DNA of 32,840 bases, from positions 1-32,840 of the forward strand of contig LNFB01000347.1 of NCBI GenBank assembly GCA_001464385.1. The letters run 5' to 3'. This document shows, one piece after another, positions 24,079 through 32,256 of this stretch. Position numbers and translations under genes: made by a program. The number at the start of each line of letters is the position of its first letter. Position 1 is the first letter of the stretch. The notes under the pieces are model-generated. The model saw only the letters and a list, made by a program, of their open reading frames with translations. It was not told the DNA's origin and did not search any database. Origin of the DNA: Deltaproteobacteria bacterium Ga0077550 (lineage in GTDB: Bacteria > Myxococcota_A > Polyangia > Nannocystales > Nannocystaceae).

Positions 24079-25056
24079 CTACAATGTGATCGTGTACTCG
24101 AGCCCGATCGCGGGCTTGCGGAACCGGGGGAAGCTCGCCTTCTTGAGCGCCGCGGCGACGCAGTTGCCCAGCGCCGTCCCGCGGTGCTCGCCCTCGGCGG
24201 TGGTCGATTGCACGGCACCGGAGCTGCCCACGATCGACAGCCGGATCTTCACCGTCTCGCCCGCGGCGCCGCCGTGCCTGCCCGCGCACTGCTTGGCCGA
24301 CGCCTTCACGGCCGCGATGCCCTGGCGCAGCGCCGACTGGGACAGCGTCTCGGGCAGCGATGGATCCGGCGCTTGGATCGTCGGCGTCGCGGGCTCGCGG
24401 ATCGGCGCGGCAGCGCGGCCGCACCCCGGTCCGGTCGGCTCGAGCACGCACGCGATCGGTACGCCGTCGGTGCGTGGGATCGCTGCGACCTCGGGCGCCC
24501 GCGTGCGCGCGGGCTCGCCGTGCCCACGGCTCGCCGCAGCTCGACGCTTCGCCCGGGGGGCCGCCTCGGCGATCGGCCGCGGATCGGCCGGCCCCGACTG
24601 CGGCGGCGCGGCGTCGACCCCCGCGGACGTCGACGCGTCGGGGACGAGCTCGACGTCGTCGGGTTCCATGCTCACCGCCGCCTCCACCGGCTCGGGCGCG
24701 GGCGTCCGCGTGACGAGCGTGCGCGGCCGGGGATCGAGCGCGACGTAGGCCCCGAGCCCGAGCGTCGCGATCATCAGCAGACCGATCGCCCGCGTCAGCA
24801 GCAGGCGCTCGCGGGTGTTCGGCGCCTGCCGCTCGCCCACCAGCGGACCCGCCAGGACGATCGGCTCCGCCGCCGTCCGGGTCACCAGGGCATTCAGCGC
24901 GGCACCGCCGAAGTTCGCCGGCACGCGCGACGACCCCGGCGACGGGCCCTCGCGCTCCGCCATCGCCCGCAATCGATCGAGCGAGAAGACGACGGAGTCC
25001 TCGCCCCGGTTCGATCGTGGTGCCCCGCCCTCGCGCCCATCACCCTGCGTCGCCAT
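24079..25056 (-). CDS. Membrane protein with AgmX/TonB-like C-terminal domain
   Basis: 325 aa from ATG 25056; an in-frame GTG at 25134 would add 26 residues. The cytoplasmic N-terminus (about 90 aa) has no recognised domain. A single membrane helix, LTRAIGLLMIATLGLGAYVAL, lies around residues 88-110. A Pro/Ala/Glu-rich periplasmic spacer follows, and the last about 90 residues read ALRQGIAAVKASAKQC, then VKIRLSIVGSSGAVQS, then GTALGNCVAAALKKASFPRF, which is the pattern of the myxobacterial AgmX/PglI C-terminal domain, a TonB-like periplasmic module. The two conserved Cys probably pair. Such proteins connect inner-membrane events to the envelope, for example in gliding. It follows the kinase gene in an operon that begins with a PilT-like ATPase. 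Confidence 0.8.
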   Translation of the reverse strand: MATQGDGREGGAPRSNRGEDSVVFSLDRLRAMAEREGPSPGSSRVPANFGGAALNALVTRTAAEPIVLAGPLVGERQAPNTRERLLLTRAIGLLMIATLGLGAYVALDPRPRTLVTRTPAPEPVEAAVSMEPDDVELVPDASTSAGVDAAPPQSGPADPRPIAEAAPRAKRRAAASRGHGEPARTRAPEVAAIPRTDGVPIACVLEPTGPGCGRAAAPIREPATPTIQAPDPSLPETLSQSALRQGIAAVKASAKQCAGRHGGAAGETVKIRLSIVGSSGAVQSTTAEGEHRGTALGNCVAAALKKASFPRFRKPAIGLEYTITL

Positions 25057-25120
25057 GCCCGACGTCCCACGTGCGTCGGGGGCCCCGAGTTCCTCGCGGC
25101 CTCGCGATGCGGGGGGGGCG

Positions 25121-25150
25121 TCACGGCGCGTCACGGCGCGTCACGGCGCG
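25121..25150. repeat. Three tandem copies of a 10-bp unit at a gene junction
   Basis: TCACGGCGCG is present three times without mismatch, preceded by a run of eight G (25111-25118). On the minus strand the first copy holds the TGA stop of the kinase gene, and a later copy contains a GTG that could start the AgmX-like protein. Copy-number changes would alter that upstream start and the gene spacing. Confidence 0.9.
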
Positions 25151-28100
25151 TGCGTGTCGAGCCAGGCCCGGACCTCGGCGGCAGTCTCGGCCAGCCCGAC
25201 CTCGACGAACTGCGCGTGCGCCCGCTCGACCCAGGCGCGCGCGCGTGCCCGGCTCCCCGCGAAGGCCCAGCTGCGCTCGCCCAGCTCGCGGAAGATCCGC
25301 GCCGTCGTCGGTGTCGCGGGGGATTCCTCCACGCGGGGCAGCAACGCCTGCAGCGGGGTGATGGCCGCCTCGCCCGCGCCCGCCTCTGCCAGGTACACGG
25401 CGCGATCGAGCTGCAGCGACAGCTCGTCGTCGCTGCCGGGCGCGGCACCGGTCACCGCGATGGCGCGATCACAGGCGGCCCGCGTCGCGTCGACGTCCCG
25501 TCGCTTGGACTCGAGGGAGCACCGCACGAACCAGATCCACGCCGTCGAGGGGCTGTCCGCGCCGCGCCGCTCGACCTCCGCGGCCATGAGCGCGTCGACG
25601 ATCGGCGACGCCTCGTCGGGCCGCCCGAGGGCGATGAGCCACTCGGCCTTCTGCGCCTCGGGGATCTGCGTCGGCTGGCCGGCCGCGCGGAGCACGTCGA
25701 TCGATCGATCCGCGAGCGCGAGCGCCTCGGCGTACTCGCCCGCCGCGCCCTCGATCCCCGAGCTCGTCGAGAGGGCGCCACCGTAGGTGTAGTGGGCTTC
25801 GCCCATCGCCTCGGCCGTGATCGCGAGCGAGGCCTGCGCGGCTTGCCGCGCCTCGTCGAAGCGCTCGAGGTTCTTCAAGCTGATCGCGAGCTCGCGGTAC
25901 GCCTCGGCGACATCCGGGTGCACGCGGCCGAGCTCTGCCGTGTACACGTCGATCACCGCGCGGATCGTCGGCACGGCCGTCTCGATGGCGCCGCGTTTGC
26001 GCATGTAGCTCGCGAGGTTCAGTGACGCCGTCGCCCACCGCAGCGGCTCGGCGTCGCGATCGATGAGCTCGAGCGCGCGCTTGGACTCGGCCTCGGCGAT
26101 CTCGAGCTCGCCGGCGTAGTAGGCCCCCACCGCGGCGTTGATGTGCAGCGCCGCACGCTCGCCCGGGGCGAGGCGAGCGGCTTGGGCGGTGGCCTCGGCC
26201 CGCTTCACCATCGCCGCGATCGTGGGCCACTCGTCACGGCGCCGGCCCATCACATACAACTGCATGATCACCGCCTTGGCGGCGATCTGGATGTGGCGCG
26301 ACGCGGTGGCCTCGAGCTCGGCGCGCTCGAGCTCGACCGCCGCCTCGTCATTGCGCGCGAGGTTCGAGAGCAACCGGCCGCGCGTGTACGCGACCTCGGC
26401 GACGAGCGGCTGGAATCCGAGCGCGGCGGCGCGTTCGACCTCGGCGTCCACGCGCTGCAGTCCGGCGGCGTATCGCCCCAGCTGCAGGTCGGCGTCGGCC
26501 CCGAGCAGCGCCGCGCGCACGGACTCGACCTCGGCGGTGCGCTCGGGCGGCGCGTCGGGCTTGCGCTCGGCGCCGAGCCGCGCATCGTCGACGCAGGCCC
26601 CGAGGTCGGGCAGGCCCGTGACGACGCGCACCGCACGATCCACGAGCGCAACGTCGGCGTGCTCGAGCCCGTCGACGATGCCGGTGAAGAACTCACGGCT
26701 GCGATCGAGGCAGTCGAGCCGCATCGCGGTGCGGCCCACGTCCATGCTGCCCTGCTGCTGCGCCTCGCAGATCTCCAGCTCGCGTGCGGCCCACGTGTCG
26801 GCGTAGGCGTCGAGCTCGGCGATCGTCCTCGCGCTCGTCGGTGCGGCGTAGCGCGCACCGGTCTGGTCGAACGCGGCCGCGATGGCGGTGCGCCGGGCGT
26901 CGCCCCACACCTCGGTGAGACCCGGGAGGTTGCTGCACGGGACCGTGGCCGCCGCCGGGTCTGCCTTCGTCGACAGGAGCATCGCCCCCACGCTCGCCGC
27001 TGCGATCGCGCCCGCGGCCGTCCACGGCACCCATGTCCGGCGCGTCGGCTCGAGCGCGTGCAGCAGCGCCGCCATCGATGGATGACGATCGTCGGGTCGC
27101 TTCGCGAGGCCGCGCAGCAGCGCCGCCTTCACCGGGCGGGGCACCTGCACGCCGGACGGGAACGCCGGCGGATCGGCCTCGCACACCGCGTGGGCGAGCG
27201 CGCCGAGCGTTCGGCCCTCGAACGGTCGCTTGCCGAAGAGCGCCTCCCACAACACGACACAGAAGGCGAACTGATCGGCGGCGGGCCCCACCGGCTCGGC
27301 GGTGAACTGCTCGGGGGCCATGTACGCCGGCGTGCCGACGAACGCGCCGCTGCGCGTGAGCGTCGCGAACGGCTCGGGCTGCGTGCGCGAGTCGGCCTCG
27401 GAGCCCGGGCGTGAGCCGGTGGTCGGGTGCGTGAGCGTCCACCCTTGGAGCGGGGCCACGCTCGGCTCGACCGTCGTGGCCTCGGCCCAGCGCGCGAGCC
27501 CGAAGTCGGTGACGAACACGCGACCGCTGCGACTCACCAAGATGTTGTCCGGCTTGAGATCGCGGTGCACGAAGCCAGCCTCGTGCGCCGCCGCGAGTCC
27601 GCGCCCAGCCGCGAGCAGCACCGGCCCCACCGTCGCCCAGGTGCGCGGGCGAAGGGCGAGCCACTTCCCGAGCGTCCAGCCGTCGACGAACTCCATCGCC
27701 ACGAACACGCGGTCGTTCCACGTGCCCACGTCGTAGACCGGGATGACGTTGGGGTGCGAGAGCTTGGCCAGCGCCCGCGCCTCGCGGAGCAGACGCTGGC
27801 TGTGCGCGTCGGCGTCGACATGGCCGGACGTGCGCAGCACCTTCACGGCGACGCGTCGCTGCAGCTCCGGATCGTCGGCTGCGTAGACGATGCCCATGCC
27901 ACCGATGCCGACGATCTCGATGACGCGGTAGCGCCCGATCGTCGCGCCGGCAGACAGCGCGTCCGACCGCCGTGCCGGGGCGCTGGCTTGCCCGATGGAC
28001 CCGTCGGGCCCCGTGGTGGGGATCCGCGAGCCCGCGAACACGCGGATCATCTCGGAGACGACGGCCTGACACGCCGAGCACGCGTCCATGTGGCGCTCGA

Positions 28101-28224
28101 GCGCCTCACGCTCGGCGGCGCCGAGCTCGTCCGCGAGGAACGCCGCGATCGCGTCCTCGCTCGGGCACGCGCTGGACTCCGCCTCGGGCACCTCGCGGAT
28201 GATAGCGCCGGGCGAGGTCGCCAC
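25141..28224 (-). CDS. Zinc-finger, Ser/Thr protein kinase and TPR receptor
   Basis: 1027 aa from GTG 28224; GTG 28191 is an alternative. Residues 20-52 form an anti-sigma-like zinc finger (Cys20, His45, Cys49, Cys52, in HMDACSAC). A Hanks-type kinase spans about 99-360, with GIGGMGIVYAA, Lys128 in VAVKVL, HRDLKPDN (Asp222), TDFGLA (Asp240) and GTPAYMAPEQ, so all catalytic elements are present. One membrane helix lies near 400-416 (WTAAGAIAAASVGAMLL). The remaining about 600 residues are TPR-like helical repeats (for example AEAYRELAISLKNLERFDEARQAAQ) beyond the membrane. It probably senses a protein or envelope signal and phosphorylates cytoplasmic targets. It lies 20 bp after the PilT-like gene and 84 bp before the AgmX-like gene. 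Confidence 0.9.
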   Translation of the reverse strand: MATSPGAIIREVPEAESSACPSEDAIAAFLADELGAAEREALERHMDACSACQAVVSEMIRVFAGSRIPTTGPDGSIGQASAPARRSDALSAGATIGRYRVIEIVGIGGMGIVYAADDPELQRRVAVKVLRTSGHVDADAHSQRLLREARALAKLSHPNVIPVYDVGTWNDRVFVAMEFVDGWTLGKWLALRPRTWATVGPVLLAAGRGLAAAHEAGFVHRDLKPDNILVSRSGRVFVTDFGLARWAEATTVEPSVAPLQGWTLTHPTTGSRPGSEADSRTQPEPFATLTRSGAFVGTPAYMAPEQFTAEPVGPAADQFAFCVVLWEALFGKRPFEGRTLGALAHAVCEADPPAFPSGVQVPRPVKAALLRGLAKRPDDRHPSMAALLHALEPTRRTWVPWTAAGAIAAASVGAMLLSTKADPAAATVPCSNLPGLTEVWGDARRTAIAAAFDQTGARYAAPTSARTIAELDAYADTWAARELEICEAQQQGSMDVGRTAMRLDCLDRSREFFTGIVDGLEHADVALVDRAVRVVTGLPDLGACVDDARLGAERKPDAPPERTAEVESVRAALLGADADLQLGRYAAGLQRVDAEVERAAALGFQPLVAEVAYTRGRLLSNLARNDEAAVELERAELEATASRHIQIAAKAVIMQLYVMGRRRDEWPTIAAMVKRAEATAQAARLAPGERAALHINAAVGAYYAGELEIAEAESKRALELIDRDAEPLRWATASLNLASYMRKRGAIETAVPTIRAVIDVYTAELGRVHPDVAEAYRELAISLKNLERFDEARQAAQASLAITAEAMGEAHYTYGGALSTSSGIEGAAGEYAEALALADRSIDVLRAAGQPTQIPEAQKAEWLIALGRPDEASPIVDALMAAEVERRGADSPSTAWIWFVRCSLESKRRDVDATRAACDRAIAVTGAAPGSDDELSLQLDRAVYLAEAGAGEAAITPLQALLPRVEESPATPTTARIFRELGERSWAFAGSRARARAWVERAHAQFVEVGLAETAAEVRAWLDTHAP

Positions 28225-28244
28225 CCAAGGCGCTCCAGGGCCCC

Positions 28245-29930
28245 TCAACCGAAGTCGGTCGGGAGCCCTGCAGCACGGAACATGTTCACCAGGCTGGCCT
28301 TGTCGACCGCCTTCATCCACGCCTCCCTGGGCTCGATGAGGTCGCGCTGCACCAGGCTGAAGAGGGCGTCGTTCATCGTGACCATGCCCTGGCTCTTGGC
28401 GGTCTGCATCACGTTGGCGAGCTGGAAGGTCTTGCCCTCGCGGATGAGCGCCGAGACCGCGGTCGTGGCGAGCAGGACCTCCTGGGCTGCGACGCGGCCG
28501 CCGCCCTTCTTCTTGCAGAGCACCTGGGCGATGACGCCCTTCAGCGACTCGGCGAGCATCACCCGGATCTGCGCCTGACGATCGGCGGGGAACTGATCGA
28601 TCATGCGGTCGACGGTGCTGGTCGCCGTCGTCGTGTGCAGCGTGCCGAAGACCAGGTGGCCGGTCTCGGCGGTCTCGATCGCGATCGCGATCGTCTCGAG
28701 GTCGCGCATCTCGCCGACCAGGACGATGTCGGGGTCCTCGCGCAGCGCGGCCCGCAGCGCGTTCTTGAAGCTGCGCGTGTGCGAGCCGACCTCGCGCTGG
28801 TTGACCAGGCACTTGATGTTCGGGTGGATGAACTCGACCGGGTCCTCGATCGTGATGATGTGATCGGTGCGGTGCTTGTTGATGTAGTCGATCATCGCGG
28901 CCAAGGTCGTCGACTTGCCCGAGCCGGTCGGGCCGGTCACCACCACGAGGCCCTTGGACAGGTGGCACAGGTCGATGCACGCCTTGGGCAGCCCGAGCTG
29001 CTCGGCGGGGATGATCGTGATCGGGATCTGCCGCAGCACCGCGCCGACGCCCTTGCGATCCTCGAAGACGTTGACGCGGAAGCGGGCGACGTCGGGGATC
29101 TCGTAGGCACAGTCGGCGTCGCGCAGCTCGGCGAAGTCGCGCTGGGCCTTGTCGTTCATGATCTCGCGGACGAGCGCGTGGATCTCGTCGGAGCTGAGGA
29201 TCGGTCGGTCGTTCAGGTACTGGATCTCGCCGTCGACGCGCAGGATCGGGTGGTTCTGCGCCGACAGGTGGAGGTCGGACGCACGCCGCGCCAGCATCAC
29301 CCGCAGGAGTTCGTCGATGCGCTTGGCGCCGGCGAAGCTCGCGATCGGCGTCGGCGCGGGCGTCGGCTCGCGCATGCGCGGCGCGGGCGTGGGGTCGTGC
29401 ATGCGCGGCACGGGCGTGGGGTCGTGCATGCGCGGCGCGGGCGTGGGGTCGTGCATGCGCGGCGACGGGACGGCGTCGGGGATGCGACCCAGCGGCTCGG
29501 GGCGGGTCGGCTCGCTGGGGCGCGAGACCACGGGCTCGGGGCGCGTCGGATCGTTCGCCCGCGACATCACCGGCTCGCGCGCCGCCGGGCGGGCGCCGAT
29601 CGTCTCCGGCCCCTTGGCGGCGGCGCTGCGCTTCGCGGGTCGCAGTGACACCACGAGGTCGTTGCCGCGTCGCGACACCTCGAGCAAGTACTCGACGCCG
29701 ACGTACGTGTGCGTGCGCCGGTGCGGTCGCACCGGGCTGATCTCGCGGATCTCCCCGGGCGTGAGCAGCTCCGCCACGAGCTGGGAGATCGCGGCGGCCG
29801 ACACCGGCGCGCCGCCCTGGGCCGGCAGTCGGCCCCCGACGTAGACGGCGACCGGATCGCCGGGCACCAGCTTCACCTCGTCGGCCTGGGTCTGGCGGAG
29901 GATGTCGAGGTACGACGAGAGACTGGGCAC
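28245..29930 (-). CDS. pilT: PilT-family type IV pilus retraction ATPase with extended N-terminus
   Basis: 561 aa from GTG 29930 (GGGAG six bases upstream). Canonical PilT is about 340-380 aa; here the core begins near residue 205 (RIDELLRVMLARRASDLHLS). Walker A is GPTGSGKST (about 330-338), then ITIEDPVEFIHPN, the Walker B DPDIVLVGEMRD, and the His box GHLVFGTLHTTTATSTVDRMIDQF, all intact, so it should be an active hexameric ATPase driving pilus retraction. The 200-residue extension has a small folded part (about 1-100), then a Pro/Arg/Glu-rich stretch with four 9-residue PRMHDPTPA units. This is probably one of several PilT paralogues, linked to signalling by the kinase gene that follows. 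Confidence 0.88.
   Translation of the reverse strand: MPSLSSYLDILRQTQADEVKLVPGDPVAVYVGGRLPAQGGAPVSAAAISQLVAELLTPGEIREISPVRPHRRTHTYVGVEYLLEVSRRGNDLVVSLRPAKRSAAAKGPETIGARPAAREPVMSRANDPTRPEPVVSRPSEPTRPEPLGRIPDAVPSPRMHDPTPAPRMHDPTPVPRMHDPTPAPRMREPTPAPTPIASFAGAKRIDELLRVMLARRASDLHLSAQNHPILRVDGEIQYLNDRPILSSDEIHALVREIMNDKAQRDFAELRDADCAYEIPDVARFRVNVFEDRKGVGAVLRQIPITIIPAEQLGLPKACIDLCHLSKGLVVVTGPTGSGKSTTLAAMIDYINKHRTDHIITIEDPVEFIHPNIKCLVNQREVGSHTRSFKNALRAALREDPDIVLVGEMRDLETIAIAIETAETGHLVFGTLHTTTATSTVDRMIDQFPADRQAQIRVMLAESLKGVIAQVLCKKKGGGRVAAQEVLLATTAVSALIREGKTFQLANVMQTAKSQGMVTMNDALFSLVQRDLIEPREAWMKAVDKASLVNMFRAAGLPTDFG
29354..29461. repeat. Four 27-bp tandem repeats in the pilT-like gene
   Basis: Four adjacent 27-bp units (29354-29380, 29381-29407, 29408-29434, 29435-29461) encode PRMREPTPA and three near-identical PRMHDPTPA/V copies. 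The last three units differ by one base. As 27 is divisible by three, copy number can change without breaking the frame, altering linker length only. Confidence 0.92.
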
Positions 29931-30005
29931 GCGGACTCCCTGGCGAAGCCGGACGATCGTACACGAGCGGTGAGACCGCGGGCGTGCGGATGCGGGCCGC
30001 GATCG

Positions 30006-30371
30006 TCAGCGCGTTCGCTTGCGCGCGGTCGTCGGGTGGCCTGGGGATCGTGGCGAGGCGCCGAGCAGGGCGAGGTCGGCGAGGTCCTTCGGCCGCCCGG
30101 CCGCGCGTTTGTTGGCGACCAATGCAGCGAGTCCCACGAAGGGGACCTTGCCGATCTCCGTGTCGACGCGGATCCGCGTCGCCCATGCGCGCGTGAAGGC
30201 GACGCCGGAGATGCGCGTGAGCACGTCGATCCGGAAGGGTGGCACGCCGATCATGAACACCTTGCCGGGCGTCGCGAGCAGAGTGGCGTCCGGGGCAGCC
30301 TCTCCGAAGCCGAACTCGACCAGCACCTCGCGGAGTCTTCGCCCGTTGGCGAGGCTCGCCTCGACGAACAC
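30006..30371 (-). pseudogene. Nucleotidyltransferase, N-terminal catalytic part missing
   Basis: The 121-aa frame matches the C-terminal part of small DUF6036/AbiEii-like nucleotidyltransferases: VFVEASLANGRRLREVLVEFGF, then VFMIGVPPFRIDVLTRISGV, AFTRAWATRIRV, and VPFVGLAALVANKRAAGRPKDLADL. In intact members the segment before VFVE holds the GG/GS nucleotide loop and the metal-binding DLD. Here the codons for Asp-Leu-Asp are still present just upstream, but a TAG precedes them, so the only start is the GTG at 30371 and the active site is lost. Upstream lies hairpin-rich DNA, then a C-terminally cut small gene that is probably its former partner. This is a broken locus. Confidence 0.75.
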
Positions 30372-30392
30372 GTCGAGATCCTACCAAGCAAT

Positions 30393-30501
30393 GGGAAGGG
30401 ACGGCCCGTCCCTTCCCTCCGTCGGGCAAAGCCCGCCGGAGCCTCCTATCCCTCCATCGCTTCGCTCCTTGCCTTCGTCGCGGGTGAACGCTCCGCGTTC
30501 A
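30393..30501. repeat. Cluster of three hairpins, candidate interspersed repeat element
   Basis: Within 110 bp are three perfect inverted repeats: GGGAAGGGACGG/CCGTCCCTTCCC with a 1-nt centre (30393-30417), CGGGC/GCCCG with AAA between (30423-30435), and TGAACGC/GCGTTCA with TCC between (30485-30501). The intervening DNA is AGC-poor and unlike its coding neighbours. It separates the two broken partner genes. It looks like a REP/MITE-type insertion or the scar of one. Confidence 0.7.
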
Positions 30502-30633
30502 TCCGCAACTCACCTCGCGCAGAGCCTCGACCGCTGCAAGCCGCTCGGAGGGCGTCGATGCCTCGGCCTCGGCGCGGGCGAGACCGTCCTGGGCCTCGAG
30601 GGTCGTCACGACCAGTGTGGGCTTGCGGGACAT
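30499..30633 (-). pseudogene. Truncated small partner protein of the nucleotidyltransferase
   Basis: 44 aa from ATG 30633: MSRKPTLVVTTLEAQD, then ARAEAEASTPSERLAAVEALREV, ending in SCG. The TPxERLAxVExLR segment is what small proteins encoded immediately upstream of DUF6036/AbiEii-like nucleotidyltransferases carry, and those usually continue for another 20-30 residues. Here the TGA stop lies inside an arm of the 30485-30501 hairpin, so the end seems to have been cut by the same event that removed the start of the nucleotidyltransferase. Its original role as antitoxin is inferred from context only. Confidence 0.5.
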
Positions 30634-30772
30634 CAGACAGCAGAGCGTACGCCCGTTCGACCGCGCCGGGTACCCGCCCGCGATCCCGCCCGCTTGGTCG
30701 AGCCCGCGCCCTGGTGCTACCGTCCTTCGCGCTCGAGGCGGGCCCCGAGCTTGCGAACGCCGCGCTGTCCCC

Positions 30773-31279
30773 ATGGCCGATCACCAGCGCTTCGAGCTCT
30801 TCGCCGACCTCCTCGTGCGGCGTTTCCCCGAGGCGAAGCGCGTCTACGACGTGGCCGGCGGGATGGGCAAGCTGAACGCGGCGCTGCGTGCCCGGGGACG
30901 CGAGTGCCTGAGCTTCGATCGGCGGCTCAAGCACCTGGACGTGCCCTTCGCCGAGCGCGAGTTCACGCTCGATGAACCCTGCGCCGCGGACCTCGTCGTC
31001 GGCATGCACGCCGACGGTGCGACGCGGATCATCGTCGAGTACGCCGCACAGCACGGCTTGCCCTTCGCGGTGGTGCCCTGCTGCAGCGACAACTCGATGC
31101 CGTACAAGCCGTGGATGCGGCACCTGGACGAGCTGGCGCGCGGGCTCGGGCTGCAGACCGAGGAGGTGGTGCTCCCGATGAGGGGCCGCGCACGGACGCT
31201 GCTGGGGTGGCCGTCGCGAGTGCAGACCGACGATTCACTCGACCGGGATGACCGCGGGCGCGCCAGATCGGGGCAGTGA
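30773..31279 (+). CDS. Methyltransferase-like protein with a VPCC motif
   Basis: 168 aa from ATG 30773. VYDVAGGMGKLNAALRARGRECLSFDRR (residues about 23-50) looks like SAM-binding motif I followed by the acidic end of strand 2, with Gly-Gly-x-Gly as in class I methyltransferases. DLVVGMHADGAT fits motif IV position. VVPCCSDNSMPY (near residue 100) is a double-Cys motif that resembles the CC-containing region of Trm13-like RNA methyltransferases. That resemblance is by eye and weak. It is cytosolic and shorter than most of its class. Substrate is unknown. A stem-loop follows the stop at 31302. Confidence 0.6.
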   Translation: MADHQRFELFADLLVRRFPEAKRVYDVAGGMGKLNAALRARGRECLSFDRRLKHLDVPFAEREFTLDEPCAADLVVGMHADGATRIIVEYAAQHGLPFAVVPCCSDNSMPYKPWMRHLDELARGLGLQTEEVVLPMRGRARTLLGWPSRVQTDDSLDRDDRGRARSGQ

Positions 31280-31301
31280 GCCGCTCGCTGCCCGAATTCG
31301 G

Positions 31302-31321
31302 CCGGGATCTCGCCATCCCGG
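31302..31321 (+). terminator. Stem-loop after the VPCC methyltransferase-like gene
   Basis: CCGGGAT-CTCGCC-ATCCCGG, perfect 7-bp arms and a 6-nt loop, 23 bp after the stop at 31279 and before the next start at 31376. There is no T-tract, so any termination would not be the classical intrinsic kind. Confidence 0.45.
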
Positions 31322-31375
31322 GCGAGTGAACCCGTCGGTGCGCGCCGCCGCCGATCCGCACTACGATGCCCCCGC

Positions 31376-32221
31376 GTGAACTCGCCTCGCCCCTGTCCCG
31401 CCTGCGATCACACCGTGTCGAGTCACGCCTTCGTCGTGGCCGGCTTCACGCACGTCCGCTGTGCATCGTGCGGCACGGTGTTCGTGTCGCCGCTGCCGGG
31501 ACTCGACGTGGTCCAGGCGACGTACCTGCGGCCGGACTACCACGAGACCGCCGAAGCCTCGGCCGCGCGGATGCAAGCGGAGGCCGAGGCCCGCGTCGAC
31601 ACGCTCGCGGCGATGGGTGTCCGTCGGATCGTCGAGGTCGGCTGCGGGCCCGGGCACTTCCTCGACGCCGCGCGCGATCGTGGGCTCCACATCGAAGGGG
31701 TCGATCCCGCCCGCACCGCGGCCGAAGCGGCGCGTCGCGGACACCTCGTGCACAAGCTGTGGCTCGAGGACTTCGCGCCCTCCGAACCCTTCGATGCGCT
31801 CGCGCTGTGGGAGGTGCTCGAGCACCTGCCGCGGCCGTCCGAGGCGCTCGCGCGGATGATCGAGTGGCTCGTGCCCGGTGGCGTCGTCGCCCTGTCGACG
31901 CCGAGCATGTCGGGCATCCCGGCGCGCGCGCTCGGGGCCCGCTTCCCGATGGTGACGCCGCCCGATCACCTCGAGCTGTTCACGCGCGAGGGCCTCTCGC
32001 GCTTGCTCGAGCGCAGCGGCCTGCGGGCCGAGCGGTGGACGAGCTTCTCGAACCTCGGGCCCGCCGCGATCGCCCGCGGGCTGCGGCGCTTCGCCTTCGG
32101 CCGTGCGCCGTGGGCCGCGCCGGTCGTCGACGTGCTCGCGAAGATCGGCACCGCGCCCGCGAAGTGGATGGACGCCGCGGGGTACGGCACGTCGTTCGAG
32201 GTCTACGCGCGACGCCGCTGA
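31376..32221 (+). CDS. SAM-dependent methyltransferase with N-terminal zinc ribbon
   Basis: 281 aa from GTG 31376. The N-terminus has a four-Cys zinc ribbon: Cys7-x2-Cys10 and Cys29-x2-Cys32 (VRCASCGTVF). The class I methyltransferase core follows: IVEVGCGPGHFLDAARDRG (about 84-102, SAM loop), GVDPA as the acidic strand-2 end, DALALWEVLEHLPRP as motif IV, and WLVPGGVVALSTPS. This architecture is common in sugar and cell-envelope methyltransferases, where the ribbon recognises a substrate or carrier. The ending RFPMVTPPDHLELFTREGL is also typical. Substrate is unknown. The gene is followed 35 bp later by msrB. Confidence 0.88.
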   Translation: MNSPRPCPACDHTVSSHAFVVAGFTHVRCASCGTVFVSPLPGLDVVQATYLRPDYHETAEASAARMQAEAEARVDTLAAMGVRRIVEVGCGPGHFLDAARDRGLHIEGVDPARTAAEAARRGHLVHKLWLEDFAPSEPFDALALWEVLEHLPRPSEALARMIEWLVPGGVVALSTPSMSGIPARALGARFPMVTPPDHLELFTREGLSRLLERSGLRAERWTSFSNLGPAAIARGLRRFAFGRAPWAAPVVDVLAKIGTAPAKWMDAAGYGTSFEVYARRR

Positions 32222-32256
32222 CGTGGGCGCGACGAGGTGGCGACGCGGCGGATCCC

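Noticed and set aside
20565..24089. A 1174-codon open frame on the plus strand
   Set aside because: It is Arg/Gly/Ala-rich and runs in a shifted frame through the LysR and renalase-like genes, which are clearly coding in another frame.
29354..29461. A CRISPR-like array
   Set aside because: The 27-bp units are adjacent without spacers and translate to a 9-residue protein repeat.
25141..30429. A single giant minus-strand protein joining the PilT region and the kinase
   Set aside because: The kinase frame is open through pilT, but that extension is out of frame with the PilT motifs and is Arg-rich. The kinase gene has its own starts at 28224 and 28191.
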